This document shows positions 29,912-38,936 of a stretch of 64,000 nt of DNA, one piece after another (within the stretch, counting starts at the first letter, position 1; every line of letters starts with the position of its first letter). Both the position numbers and the translations under genes were made by a program. Under the pieces are notes generated by a model. It had not been told where the DNA came from, did no database searches, and worked only from the letters and a program-made list of their open reading frames with translations. Source of the DNA: Shewanella woodyi ATCC 51908. GTDB taxonomy: Bacteria; Pseudomonadota; Gammaproteobacteria; Enterobacterales; Shewanellaceae. The DNA lies in contig NC_010506.1 in assembly GCF_000019525.1 (NCBI RefSeq), positions 5,270,001 through 5,334,000 of the forward strand, given 5' to 3'.

Positions 29912-31321
29912 ATGGACAGAAATCAGAAATATCTAACTATATTGAAGCTCACTTTTTGCTTATCTTTGCTAAGTGGATGCTCGGAATATACCCACAAAAA
30001 CCAATCAACCACGGTACCTAGCAAACAGGACAGTTACCACTCGTCTCCTCAAATATTAAAGGGTCATCATGATACCAGCGCCACAGTCTGGGCCCTAAAC
30101 CTAGGGGGACCTGAATACCAAGGTATAGATGGAGTTCGCTACCAAGCGGATTCACTATCTCCTCCAGATGAAATTCGTCGCATGAACAAGGTTTTTGGTA
30201 CTCAGTATCAGCACCTTTATCAAACCTATCGTGTGGGGGATATTAAGATCCGTCGACCTATGACAAACGGACTTTATGACATCACATTTAAGTTTGCAGA
30301 ACCCGAAGACATTCCCATCGGAGCTCGGGTTTTTGATGTTTTAGCACAAGGTAAGCCTGTCATTGAAAACTTAGATGTCAGGCAAGCAAGAGATGGAAAA
30401 CATTCTTCCGCCTTATCAAGAACAGTGACAGATGTAGAGATCACTTCTGGCCAGTTAGATATTCAGCTTGTTTCCACCCAAGGGCAACCCATTTTAAATG
30501 CCATTCTTGTCAGCAAAAAACAGCCAAAATCAAACAAGTGGAAGTTTGTTTGGGGCGATGAGTTTAACTATAAAGGACGACCTGATAACACCAAATGGAA
30601 TTTGGATATTTGGCCAGCGAGAAAGGTCAACGATGAAGACCAAGCTTATACCGCCCGACCTGAAAACATAGAGGTAAATGGAGGTAATTTAGTTATTACA
30701 GCCCGTAAAGAGAATTACGCTAACGCCGAGTACACCTCAGCCAGAATACACGCTAAGGGGAAAGGTGATTTTCTTTATGGGCGTGCTGAGATACGCGCAA
30801 AAATTCCTGCAGGACAAGGCACTTGGTCTGCTATCTGGATGTTACCAAGCGACCCTTACAAGTACGCCAGTAGTTGCAAAAAAGATGAAGAGTGGCAGGG
30901 AAGTTCAAGCTGTGATGCTTGGCCCAATTCCGGTGAGATAGACATTATGGAACATGTAGGTTTTGATATGCAAAACGTACATGGCACAGTACACAACAGA
31001 GCTTATTATTGGGTAAATTGGCAGCAGCGAAAAGGCAGTATTGAAGCCAAAAATGTTGAGCAAGAGTTCCACGTATATGCCATGGAATGGACCCCAGAAA
31101 AGATCACCATATTTTTTGATGACACCCCCTATTTTACCTATTCAAACGAGTTAACAGGTTGGGAGGCTTGGCCCTTCGACCACCCATATCACATCATCTT
31201 AAACTTAGCGGTTGGCGGCATGTGGGGAAGAGCTGGTGGCCCAATAGATGACTCAATATTTCCAGTAAAAATGGAAGTGGATTACGTCAGAGTGTATCAA
31301 CAATTGAATGATACCCCGTAA
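29912..31321 (+). CDS. GH16 beta-glucanase lipoprotein with N-terminal malectin domain
   Basis: 469 residues. Lipobox LSGC with Cys at about 23. Malectin-like carbohydrate-binding domain at about 58-207 (VWALNLGGPEYQGIDGVRYQAD). GH16 domain at about 213-465 with WPNSGEIDIMEHVG, nucleophile Glu342 and acid/base Glu347. The WAxWMLPSD and HxYAxEWTPEKI segments are typical of laminarinases. The malectin domain probably binds glucan or its oligomers. It is divergent from the other GH16 and starts the plus-strand run leading to the phosphorylase-like and GH17 genes. Having two surface GH16 enzymes with different binding domains suggests complementary attack on the polymer (inference). Confidence 0.9.
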   Translation: MDRNQKYLTILKLTFCLSLLSGCSEYTHKNQSTTVPSKQDSYHSSPQILKGHHDTSATVWALNLGGPEYQGIDGVRYQADSLSPPDEIRRMNKVFGTQYQHLYQTYRVGDIKIRRPMTNGLYDITFKFAEPEDIPIGARVFDVLAQGKPVIENLDVRQARDGKHSSALSRTVTDVEITSGQLDIQLVSTQGQPILNAILVSKKQPKSNKWKFVWGDEFNYKGRPDNTKWNLDIWPARKVNDEDQAYTARPENIEVNGGNLVITARKENYANAEYTSARIHAKGKGDFLYGRAEIRAKIPAGQGTWSAIWMLPSDPYKYASSCKKDEEWQGSSSCDAWPNSGEIDIMEHVGFDMQNVHGTVHNRAYYWVNWQQRKGSIEAKNVEQEFHVYAMEWTPEKITIFFDDTPYFTYSNELTGWEAWPFDHPYHIILNLAVGGMWGRAGGPIDDSIFPVKMEVDYVRVYQQLNDTP

Positions 31322-31403
31322 TCACTCGATGCACACTGACCATGATTTACCAATACAAATTTCTATGTCTAACAACTAAATGCCTATTTATCAGGTGGTA
31401 AAA

Positions 31404-34400
31404 ATGAATTTCAACCTACATGAACAGAGCCAGACCTCTGGTGAGTTTATTAATATCGACGATGAGCGATTTTACGTTATACGCAATACAGATCTGATGG
31501 CTCCCTTTTTCGTGAGTGTTATCTCAAATAGCGATCACTGGTTATTTGTCTCCTCAACAGGGGGATTAACCGCGGGCAGAGTTTCACCAGAAACAGCTCT
31601 TTTTCCTTATATTACAGTAGATAAAATTCATGAGAGTAACCTGCACACAGGTAGCAAAACCTTAATTAAACTGACCAGTGATGACAATACTCATCATTGG
31701 GAGCCCTTTAATAAAGAACATGACCATAGATACCGGTTGACCCGTAATATCTATAAAAATGTATTAGGCAATAAACTCTGTTTTGAAGAGGTAAATCATG
31801 ATCTGCAGTTGCAGTTCAGATACACCTGGCTTACCAGTGAAAAGTATGGCTTTGTACGTAAATGTGAGCTAGTGAATCTTTCCAATACCACGGTCTGCCT
31901 AGAGCTTATTGATGGACTGCAGAATATTCTCCCAGCGGGCACACCTAGGTTTACCCAGACCAATTCAAGTAATCTTGTTGATGCGTATAAATGGAGTGAA
32001 CTCGATAAACAAACACAACTGGCCTACTTTGCCCTTTACTCAGGGATCACCGACAGAGCTGAACCCTGTGAATCCCTTAAAGCAAATACGGTTTTTTGCC
32101 TTGGATTAGATCACTATCAGGTGCTGCTTTCAAACGAGCAACTCAGTGAATTTCGCAGCGGTAAATCGATACGTCAGGAAACACATAAACGTGGGATTAG
32201 AGGCGCCTATCTAATCAGTACTCGTATGGTGATATCGGCCTTAGGCTCCCAGCAATGGCAACTAATTTCTAATATAGAGCAGAGCCAAAGCCAGATAGTT
32301 AACCTGCGCAATCAACTTAGCAAACCCGATAAAATTGAATCAGACATTGCCGGCAATATTCACTCAGGATCTGATCAACTCGCCCGTATTATGGGCGCTG
32401 CTGATGCCTTTCAGCACACAGCACAAGAGGATGTGACTGTTCATCACTACGCCAATGTAGTCTTCAACATATTACGTGGTGGCGCATTTGATGACCAATA
32501 CCAAATTTCATTAAGCGACTTCATCACAACCATAAGTCTTTTTAATCGCGACGTGTTTTTACGCCATCAAGCTCAGCTCAACACTCTGCAAGAGCCACTG
32601 GATTTCACCACCTTACTCTCCTATATCAAACAGCTTAACGATCCTCAACTTGAGCGCCTTTGCTACGAATACCTACCAATCTCATTTGGTCGGCGACACG
32701 GTGATCCAAGCCGCCCATGGAACCAGTTCGCCATCAAACTGATTGATGAAAACAATAATAAGTTACTGACCTACCAAGGGAACTGGCGCGATATTTTCCA
32801 AAACTGGGAAGCCTTAAGCTTTAGCTACCCTGAGTTTATCGAAAATGTGATCGCAAAATTTGTCAACGCATCCACTATGGACGGTTACAACCCTTACCGC
32901 ATCACCAAAGAGGGAATAGACTGGGAAGTCGAGGAACCAGATGACCCTTGGAGCTACATAGGTTATTGGGGAGATCATCAAATAATCTACCTACAGAAGA
33001 TGCTTGAGCTTTCTAATCAGTTTCATCCAAAAAGATTAAGCGCACTTCTCTACCGGGATATCTTTAGCTATGCCAATGTGCCCTACCGCATAGGAGCATT
33101 TGAAGCATTAGCTAAGGATGCAAAAAGTACCGTCACCTATGACGATGAACTGGCGGCGCTTATCGAGCATAGAGTCGAAAGCATGGGCGCAGATGGTAAA
33201 TTGGTACTCGATAGAGATAATCAGGTCTACCAAGTTAATCTACTTGAAAAACTCTTAGTACCTCTGCTCTGTAAGCTAGGAAATCTGGTTATTGATGGCG
33301 GTCTTTGGCTTAACACCCAAAGGCCTGAATGGAATGACGCTAACAATGCCCTTGTCGGTCAGGGACTATCAATTGTCACTCTTTGCTATCTCCGCCGTTA
33401 TGTAAGCTTCTTACTGAACTTACTGGCAAAAGAGACAAAAGCCGTATCGCTCTCAACAGAGGTCTGTGACTGGCTCAATGAAACCGCGACAGCTTTAAGC
33501 AAGGTTCGCCCTCTTTTAAATGGGACAGAGCTAACACCTCAGCAAAGATACCAATCCCTTGCTGAACTAGGCAGAGCTGCAAGTGATTACCGTCAATCAG
33601 TTTATCAAGAGCACCCTTTTTCAGGGAAGAAAGAGAGTGATATCAGTACAATTACTCAACTACTTGAAGATGCACGCCTAGCCATAGATCACACTATCAA
33701 TACCAATAGAACAGAGATAGGTCTCTATAACGCCTATAACTTGCTCGACCTGCAGTCTGATGTTGTGAATATCGGCTCTTTGTACCCCATGTTAGAGGGG
33801 CAAGTCGCAGCATTGAGTTCCGGAGTTTTACCCTCAAGTGAAGCTATTAACCTTCTAGAAACGCTATTTGAAAGTGATATTTATCGCGCCGATCAGCAGA
33901 GCTTTATGCTCTATCCAGATAGAGAACTCCCCAGCTTTTTGGAAAAAAATATCATCCCTAAGCACTCAGTTATCGCTTCACCTCTATTAAAAGATATGGT
34001 CGAAAAAAGGGATGAGCGCATCATAGTACAAGACAGTGAAGGTGTTTTTCGATTCAACGCAGAACTAAGCAATGCCAACGACTTAATACAACAACTAGAG
34101 ATTATCTCTACAGAACCAGATTGCCCAATTAACGCTAACAAAGAGAGCATACTTGAACTCTATGAATCTGTTTTTAATCATAAAGCATTTACCGGACGTT
34201 CTGGCGGGATGTTTGGCTTTGAGGGGCTAGGTTGCATCTATTGGCATATGGTCTCCAAACTGCTGCTCGCCACAATGGAAAACTTCTTTACTGCATTGCA
34301 GCAAGACGACAAAGAGAGCACACAGGCGCTAGGCCAACTTTATTACCGTATCAGAGCTGGAATTGGCTTTAATAAAAGTCCAGAGGAGTACGGGGCGTTC

Positions 34401-34847
34401 CCCACAGATCCCTATTCCCACACGCCTAAAACAGCAGGCGCTCAACAGCCAGGTATGACAGGTCAAGTTAAAGAGGAGATTCTAACTCGGTTTGGTGAGC
34501 TAGGTATTCGTGTTAGCCAGGGTGAAGTGCACTTCCAACCCAACCTACTTCGCGCAGCTGAATTTACTTCGCAAGCGGCAGAATTTACCTATTTAGATGT
34601 GAGCAACCAGTGGCAAAAGATTGCGGTTCCCTCATCTAGCTTAAGTTTTACTTGGTGTCAGGTACCAATTATCTATGTACTCAATGATGAACTCGCTCCA
34701 CAGATGTCGATTCTATGGTCCGACGGTAGAGAGAAAACAATCCCCCACACCACTCTCTCTTCGGATCTGTGTTACGAACTCTTTATGCGCAACGGTCATA
34801 TTCGTCAAATCAAGCTGACACTTAACAGCACGCAGCTATTTAATTAG
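31404..34847 (+). CDS. Very large GH94/GH149/GH161-like beta-glucan phosphorylase (cytoplasmic)
   Basis: About 1147 residues from the ATG at 31404, which has AGGTGG 5 bp upstream; the frame is open from 31380. No signal peptide. The N-terminal beta-sandwich and the (alpha/alpha)6 barrel features of cellobiose-phosphorylase relatives are visible: FGRRHGDPSRPWNQF, YQGNWRDIFQNWEALS, DGYNPYRI and GYWGDHQ, whose Asp524 is the best catalytic-acid candidate. SGGMFGFEGLGCIYWHM and PKTAGAQQPGMTGQVKEE lie nearer the end. GH94 enzymes are about 800 residues; this length fits GH149 or GH161, both described as beta-1,3-glucan phosphorylases. I cannot separate the two by eye. It would cleave beta-1,3-glucans with phosphate to glucose-1-phosphate. 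The GH17 gene starts 40 bp downstream. Confidence 0.75.
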   Translation: MNFNLHEQSQTSGEFINIDDERFYVIRNTDLMAPFFVSVISNSDHWLFVSSTGGLTAGRVSPETALFPYITVDKIHESNLHTGSKTLIKLTSDDNTHHWEPFNKEHDHRYRLTRNIYKNVLGNKLCFEEVNHDLQLQFRYTWLTSEKYGFVRKCELVNLSNTTVCLELIDGLQNILPAGTPRFTQTNSSNLVDAYKWSELDKQTQLAYFALYSGITDRAEPCESLKANTVFCLGLDHYQVLLSNEQLSEFRSGKSIRQETHKRGIRGAYLISTRMVISALGSQQWQLISNIEQSQSQIVNLRNQLSKPDKIESDIAGNIHSGSDQLARIMGAADAFQHTAQEDVTVHHYANVVFNILRGGAFDDQYQISLSDFITTISLFNRDVFLRHQAQLNTLQEPLDFTTLLSYIKQLNDPQLERLCYEYLPISFGRRHGDPSRPWNQFAIKLIDENNNKLLTYQGNWRDIFQNWEALSFSYPEFIENVIAKFVNASTMDGYNPYRITKEGIDWEVEEPDDPWSYIGYWGDHQIIYLQKMLELSNQFHPKRLSALLYRDIFSYANVPYRIGAFEALAKDAKSTVTYDDELAALIEHRVESMGADGKLVLDRDNQVYQVNLLEKLLVPLLCKLGNLVIDGGLWLNTQRPEWNDANNALVGQGLSIVTLCYLRRYVSFLLNLLAKETKAVSLSTEVCDWLNETATALSKVRPLLNGTELTPQQRYQSLAELGRAASDYRQSVYQEHPFSGKKESDISTITQLLEDARLAIDHTINTNRTEIGLYNAYNLLDLQSDVVNIGSLYPMLEGQVAALSSGVLPSSEAINLLETLFESDIYRADQQSFMLYPDRELPSFLEKNIIPKHSVIASPLLKDMVEKRDERIIVQDSEGVFRFNAELSNANDLIQQLEIISTEPDCPINANKESILELYESVFNHKAFTGRSGGMFGFEGLGCIYWHMVSKLLLATMENFFTALQQDDKESTQALGQLYYRIRAGIGFNKSPEEYGAFPTDPYSHTPKTAGAQQPGMTGQVKEEILTRFGELGIRVSQGEVHFQPNLLRAAEFTSQAAEFTYLDVSNQWQKIAVPSSSLSFTWCQVPIIYVLNDELAPQMSILWSDGREKTIPHTTLSSDLCYELFMRNGHIRQIKLTLNSTQLFN

Positions 34848-34887
34848 AGCATTACTTTTAAAGCATTAACCTGAAGTGGAGTTAAAT

Positions 34888-35775
34888 GTGTCCAAGAACT
34901 ACAACAAATATATGTCGTTAGCTGGCGTTAATTTTGCCAACTTAACCACAGATGCACTACGCACTCTGGCGGTCGATATCCTTTCAGAGAAGATACATGG
35001 TATCTCCTTTAGTCCCTATACAGAGGGACAAAAACCAGGGAATGATATTACCGAGGCGCAGATTAAAGATAGATTGGATATTATCAAGCCAAATGTTAAC
35101 TGGGTTCGCTCTTTCTCCAGTACAGAAGGTAATCAACATACCCCGAAAGTGGCTAAAGAAAATGGCCTGAATACCTTAGTAGGAGTCTGGCTTGATGGCG
35201 ATTTAGAAAACAACGAGAAAGAGCTCGCCAATGCCATTGAAGTTGCTCGTGCTGGCCACGTCGATATTCTCGCAGTTGGCAACGAGGTCCTGCTCCGAGG
35301 TGAGCTGTCTGAAGATGCGTTAATCGCCTATATCAAACGGGCGAAACAAGCATTACCCGATATTGAAGTTGGCTATGTTGATGCCTACTTCAAGTTTGAA
35401 GACTACCCCAAAATAACTGAAGCTTGCGATGTGATTTTGGCCAACTGCTACCCTTTTTGGGAAGGCTGCCCCGCAGATTATTCACTTCTTTACATGAAAG
35501 ATATGTATCGCCGCGCTGTAAAAGCCGGTAGAGGAAAGCGAGTTATCATCACCGAAACAGGCTGGCCTAATCAGGGAACAGCTGAGAGAGGGGCCATACC
35601 GTCATTTGATAATGCTTTAAAGTACTTCATAAATACCTACCTCTGGGCTGAGGAGGAGTCTATTGAGGTGTTCTATTTCTCCTCTTTCGATGAAACTTGG
35701 AAGATAGAGGATGAGGGTGATGTTGGCGCGTATTGGGGACTTTGGAATAAGGATGGAAAACTGAAATATGTTTAA
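34888..35775 (+). CDS. GH17 beta-1,3-glucanase-like protein, no signal peptide (copy 1)
   Basis: About 295 residues from GTG at 34888, with GGAG 6 bp upstream; an in-frame GTG at 34876 is less likely. GH17 (beta/alpha)8 barrel: GISFSPYTEGQKPG at the front, acid Glu133 in AVGNEVL, nucleophile Glu223 in ITETGWP, and FSSFDETWK near the end. No export signal, so cytoplasmic. It overlaps the next GH17 gene by 8 bp and follows the phosphorylase-like gene closely. GH17 enzymes hydrolyse or transglycosylate beta-1,3-glucans. In the cytosol it would act on imported oligosaccharides, shortening or rearranging them for the phosphorylase and GH3 enzymes (inference). Confidence 0.88.
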   Translation: MSKNYNKYMSLAGVNFANLTTDALRTLAVDILSEKIHGISFSPYTEGQKPGNDITEAQIKDRLDIIKPNVNWVRSFSSTEGNQHTPKVAKENGLNTLVGVWLDGDLENNEKELANAIEVARAGHVDILAVGNEVLLRGELSEDALIAYIKRAKQALPDIEVGYVDAYFKFEDYPKITEACDVILANCYPFWEGCPADYSLLYMKDMYRRAVKAGRGKRVIITETGWPNQGTAERGAIPSFDNALKYFINTYLWAEEESIEVFYFSSFDETWKIEDEGDVGAYWGLWNKDGKLKYV

Positions 35776-36772
35776 CACTGATAATCAAGCAGCAGGTAGT
35801 TTAAAAATGAATTTAACCCCAGGCAATGCCATATGTTACTCAGGTTACCGCGAAGGACAAAATCCAGGGACAGGCCACTACCCAAGCTTTGATGAGGTGA
35901 AAGAAGATCTCACCATCCTCTCACAAAATTGGACCTATCTTCGCCTTTACGATTGCGGCCCCCATGCTGAAATTGTGTTAGATGTAATCCAAAAAGAGGG
36001 CTTCGCCTTCAAGGTGATGCTTGGCGCAGATCTAGGTGCAGAGATGAGCAACCCTAACTGCCCTTGGGATGCCAATTTTGATGCAGAAACTCTACAAAAA
36101 AACCAAGCTAATAATTTAGCTCAAATAAACAAGCTAATTGCCTTATCAAAACAATATTCCGACACCATCTTCTCAGTATCGATAGGTAATGAAGCAAGCG
36201 TTGAGTGGACTGATCACCTAGTTTCAGTAGAGAGCCTTATCGGTTATGTGCGTATGATCAAAAAGGAGATATCACAGCCTGTCACTTTTTGCGAAAACTA
36301 CGTCCCTTGGACCAATAAACTCGCCCCACTGGTTGCTGAACTCGATTTTTTGTCGATTCACACCTACCCAGTTTGGGAGTATCAAACCATAGAAACAGCC
36401 CTCGAATACACCAAACAGAACTACTATTCAGTAGCAAACATGTATCCAGACACTCCTGTGTGCATCACTGAAGCTGGCTGGGCTTGTGCTTCTAACGGTA
36501 GAGGAATCGAACCTTGGAATGCCTCACAAGAACTTCAAGCCATCTATTATGAACAGTTGATGGAATGGACAACTCAAGCTCAAATCTTAACCTTTGTTTT
36601 TGAAGCATTTGATGAGCAATGGAAAGGTTCTTCGCACCCTCTTGAACCGGAAAAGCATTGGGGACTGTTTAACTTAGACCGAACACCAAAACTGGTCATG
36701 AAATCTCTATATCAACAGCTTAATCAAGCTTCGCAGCAAGATGGATCTGTTATTATTCAGAATGTTAGTTAA
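35768..36772 (+). CDS. GH17 beta-1,3-glucanase-like protein, no signal peptide (copy 2)
   Basis: 334 residues if ATG 35768 is used; the in-frame ATG at 35807 (MNLTPGNAICYSGYREGQ) is a plausible alternative. GH17 motifs: SVSIGNEAS with acid Glu142, CITEAGW with nucleophile Glu235, and FVFEAFDEQWKG. Cytoplasmic by lack of signal. It is only distantly similar to copy 1, so this looks like two paralogues with different roles rather than a recent duplication. One may be a hydrolase and the other a transglycosidase, but nothing in the sequence settles this. Starts inside the end of copy 1 (8-bp overlap). Confidence 0.86.
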   Translation: MFNTDNQAAGSLKMNLTPGNAICYSGYREGQNPGTGHYPSFDEVKEDLTILSQNWTYLRLYDCGPHAEIVLDVIQKEGFAFKVMLGADLGAEMSNPNCPWDANFDAETLQKNQANNLAQINKLIALSKQYSDTIFSVSIGNEASVEWTDHLVSVESLIGYVRMIKKEISQPVTFCENYVPWTNKLAPLVAELDFLSIHTYPVWEYQTIETALEYTKQNYYSVANMYPDTPVCITEAGWACASNGRGIEPWNASQELQAIYYEQLMEWTTQAQILTFVFEAFDEQWKGSSHPLEPEKHWGLFNLDRTPKLVMKSLYQQLNQASQQDGSVIIQNVS

Positions 36773-36843
36773 ATTTGATGTAAGGTAATTAATAGAGATA
36801 TTAACTGCACTATTCAGTGCCACTTACCCAATAAGTGAAAACA

Positions 36844-37977
36844 ATGATGATAGGCAAACTCAACACATCATCTTTAATGAGTAATAAGAATGCTCAACTT
36901 TGGTTGTTAGTACTTGGATACTGGTGCTTTGTCAGTGTTATAAGCCTGTTTACATTAACATTATGGTATGGCGCAATAAGTTGGCTTCATATTGGTCATA
37001 CCATTATTCAATCTGCACTGGGCTTTATACTCTCCTTCCCCCTCTATTTTGCAGTGATGGCTATTTGGGAACAATCCCTGTTTATGAGGGTATTGAAGAG
37101 CATCTTACTCACCATATTCGTTGCCTTAATATGGACAGTCGCCAGACTTGCTATTTTTATTCATATGACCACTTTTGATGATCAATGGAATGATTTTGGT
37201 GGTTGGCTTTTCGGCAGTATCTTTATCTACTTAGGTTTAGTCGGCTTCTTTCACGGCATGAAATACTTCCAATTACTTCAGAATAAACATGATGTCATGC
37301 TCAAAACAGAAGCTGAAATCAAAGAGGAACAGATTAAAACCATGCGGGCACAAACTGTGGCAAGAGATGCACAGATCAAGATGCTGCGTTACCAACTCAA
37401 CCCACACTTCTTATGTAACACCTTAAATGCAATTAACTCGCTAATCGAGATTGAAGAACCTAAAAAAGCACAGAGAATGGCCATTCAGCTGAGTAAATTT
37501 CTACGTTACTCCTTAGATAATAATCCCAACACTAAGATCACGTTAGAGAATGAGTTAAATGCTCTTAACCTCTATTTAGAGATAGAAAAAACACGATTTT
37601 CTGAACGTCTCAAACTCGATTTTAATATCGATAAACAAGCTTTACAGGCAAGTATTCCAAGCTTATTACTGCAACCCATTATCGAAAACTCGATGAAACA
37701 TGTTATCGCCAAAAATGAAAACGGCGGCACAATTCGTTTATCTGCCAACATCACTGATCATCAATTGGTACTGGTGTTAAGCGATACAGGCTCAACAAAT
37801 ATAGACAGTAAGATGCTAAAAAGCTCCAAAGGACGAGGAATTGGTTTGCGCAACATAGATGAACGACTTAAGATCCTCTATGGAAATGATTTTCTTTTTG
37901 AACTGAATATTATGGCTTCAGGTGCACTTAAAACAACGATTAAAATCCCCTATGAGCCTCTCAATAATTCATCTTAA
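36844..37977 (+). CDS. LytS-type sensor histidine kinase
   Basis: About 377 residues; an in-frame GTG at 36835 is possible and no clear Shine-Dalgarno decides. Four membrane helices at about 20-150 with very short loops, then a coiled stretch (HDVMLKTEAEIKEEQ). The His_kinase domain has phospho-acceptor His in LNPHFLCNTLNAINSLIE, N-box LLLQPIIENSMKH and G-box GRGIGLRNIDERL. There is no periplasmic sensor domain, so the signal is probably sensed in the membrane or through a partner. It is 27 bp from the LytTR regulator gene. The pair follows the GH17 genes by 71 bp on the same strand and is the only regulator within the glucan locus. Confidence 0.9.
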   Translation: MMIGKLNTSSLMSNKNAQLWLLVLGYWCFVSVISLFTLTLWYGAISWLHIGHTIIQSALGFILSFPLYFAVMAIWEQSLFMRVLKSILLTIFVALIWTVARLAIFIHMTTFDDQWNDFGGWLFGSIFIYLGLVGFFHGMKYFQLLQNKHDVMLKTEAEIKEEQIKTMRAQTVARDAQIKMLRYQLNPHFLCNTLNAINSLIEIEEPKKAQRMAIQLSKFLRYSLDNNPNTKITLENELNALNLYLEIEKTRFSERLKLDFNIDKQALQASIPSLLLQPIIENSMKHVIAKNENGGTIRLSANITDHQLVLVLSDTGSTNIDSKMLKSSKGRGIGLRNIDERLKILYGNDFLFELNIMASGALKTTIKIPYEPLNNSS

Positions 37978-38004
37978 AACTGTCAGTCAAAATGAGTTAA
38001 GAAT

Positions 38005-38826
38005 ATGATCAAGCTAAGAACATTGATAATTGATGATGAACCATTAGCCCTAAAATTATTAGGTTCAAAATTAAAAAATATTCCTGAAATTGAGATTGTT
38101 GCCCAGTGCAATAATGGCAGAGAAGCGATTGCGGCGACCATAGAGTTTGAACCCGATCTTATCTTTCTCGATATTCAGATGCCCGGAATTGATGGGTTTG
38201 GTGTGATAAAAAAGCTGCAAACAGAGATCTTACCCTTAGTCATCTTCACCACTGCATTTGAACAGTATGCGTTAGATGCCTTTGATGTGCATGCTGTCGA
38301 TTATATTTTGAAACCGATTGATGATGAGCATATCCAAAGAGCCGTCTCCCGTGCAATACAGCGATTTGAAACCGGTGAAACACGCGAAAATAAGCCTAAG
38401 ATAATCGGGGCAATTAATGAGATTAATTTAAGGGAAAGACGTGCTGACGCTCATGAAAATAACCAAACAGATAAACCTACTAGCTTAGATAATATTGAGC
38501 GTAAAATTGTCATAAAGGACAGAGATAACATCACCATTCTCAAACAATCTGAGATTGAATGGATAGATGCTGCTGGTGACTATGTGTGCATACACACAGA
38601 TGCTGAAACCCATATCAAACGCAGTACATTGAAGAATCTACTTCAAGATTTAGACCCCTCGATTTTTAAACGAGTACACAGGTCGACCATAGTAAACCTG
38701 AACTATATCCAGAAAGTGATCCCCCATACCAAGGGCGAGTTTTTCCTAAAGCTCGGAGAGTATGATCAAGTCAAAGTGAGCCGAAATTATCGAGATGTGA
38801 TTAAATCTTTCCTATCGGAAAGCTAA
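38005..38826 (+). CDS. LytTR-family response regulator
   Basis: 273 residues. Receiver domain at 1-125: acidic IIDDEP, phospho-acceptor Asp56 in IFLDIQMPG, and Lys in YILKPIDDEH. A variable linker of about 40 residues precedes the LytTR DNA-binding domain at about 168-270 (IVIKDRDNITILKQSEIEWIDAAGDYV, KRVHRSTIVNLNYI). LytTR domains bind two 9-bp direct repeats on one face of DNA. Three such repeat pairs lie in promoters of this locus (11853, 23530, 29617), so I propose it controls the laminarin genes, with the kinase at 36844 as partner. Confidence 0.93.
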   Translation: MIKLRTLIIDDEPLALKLLGSKLKNIPEIEIVAQCNNGREAIAATIEFEPDLIFLDIQMPGIDGFGVIKKLQTEILPLVIFTTAFEQYALDAFDVHAVDYILKPIDDEHIQRAVSRAIQRFETGETRENKPKIIGAINEINLRERRADAHENNQTDKPTSLDNIERKIVIKDRDNITILKQSEIEWIDAAGDYVCIHTDAETHIKRSTLKNLLQDLDPSIFKRVHRSTIVNLNYIQKVIPHTKGEFFLKLGEYDQVKVSRNYRDVIKSFLSES

Positions 38827-38936
38827 ACATATAGTTTGGTATTAAGCTCTTGCTTAATGATTCCATAAGTTATGGCCAATTAATCACAACTTTTCTCTTA
38901 AAAAATAGAATAATAAAATCAGCATTATATCTCTTT

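Noticed and set aside
38841..38858. Hairpin ATTAAGC-TCTT-GCTTAAT after the response regulator gene as a terminator
   Set aside because: Seven AT-rich base pairs and no T-run follow.
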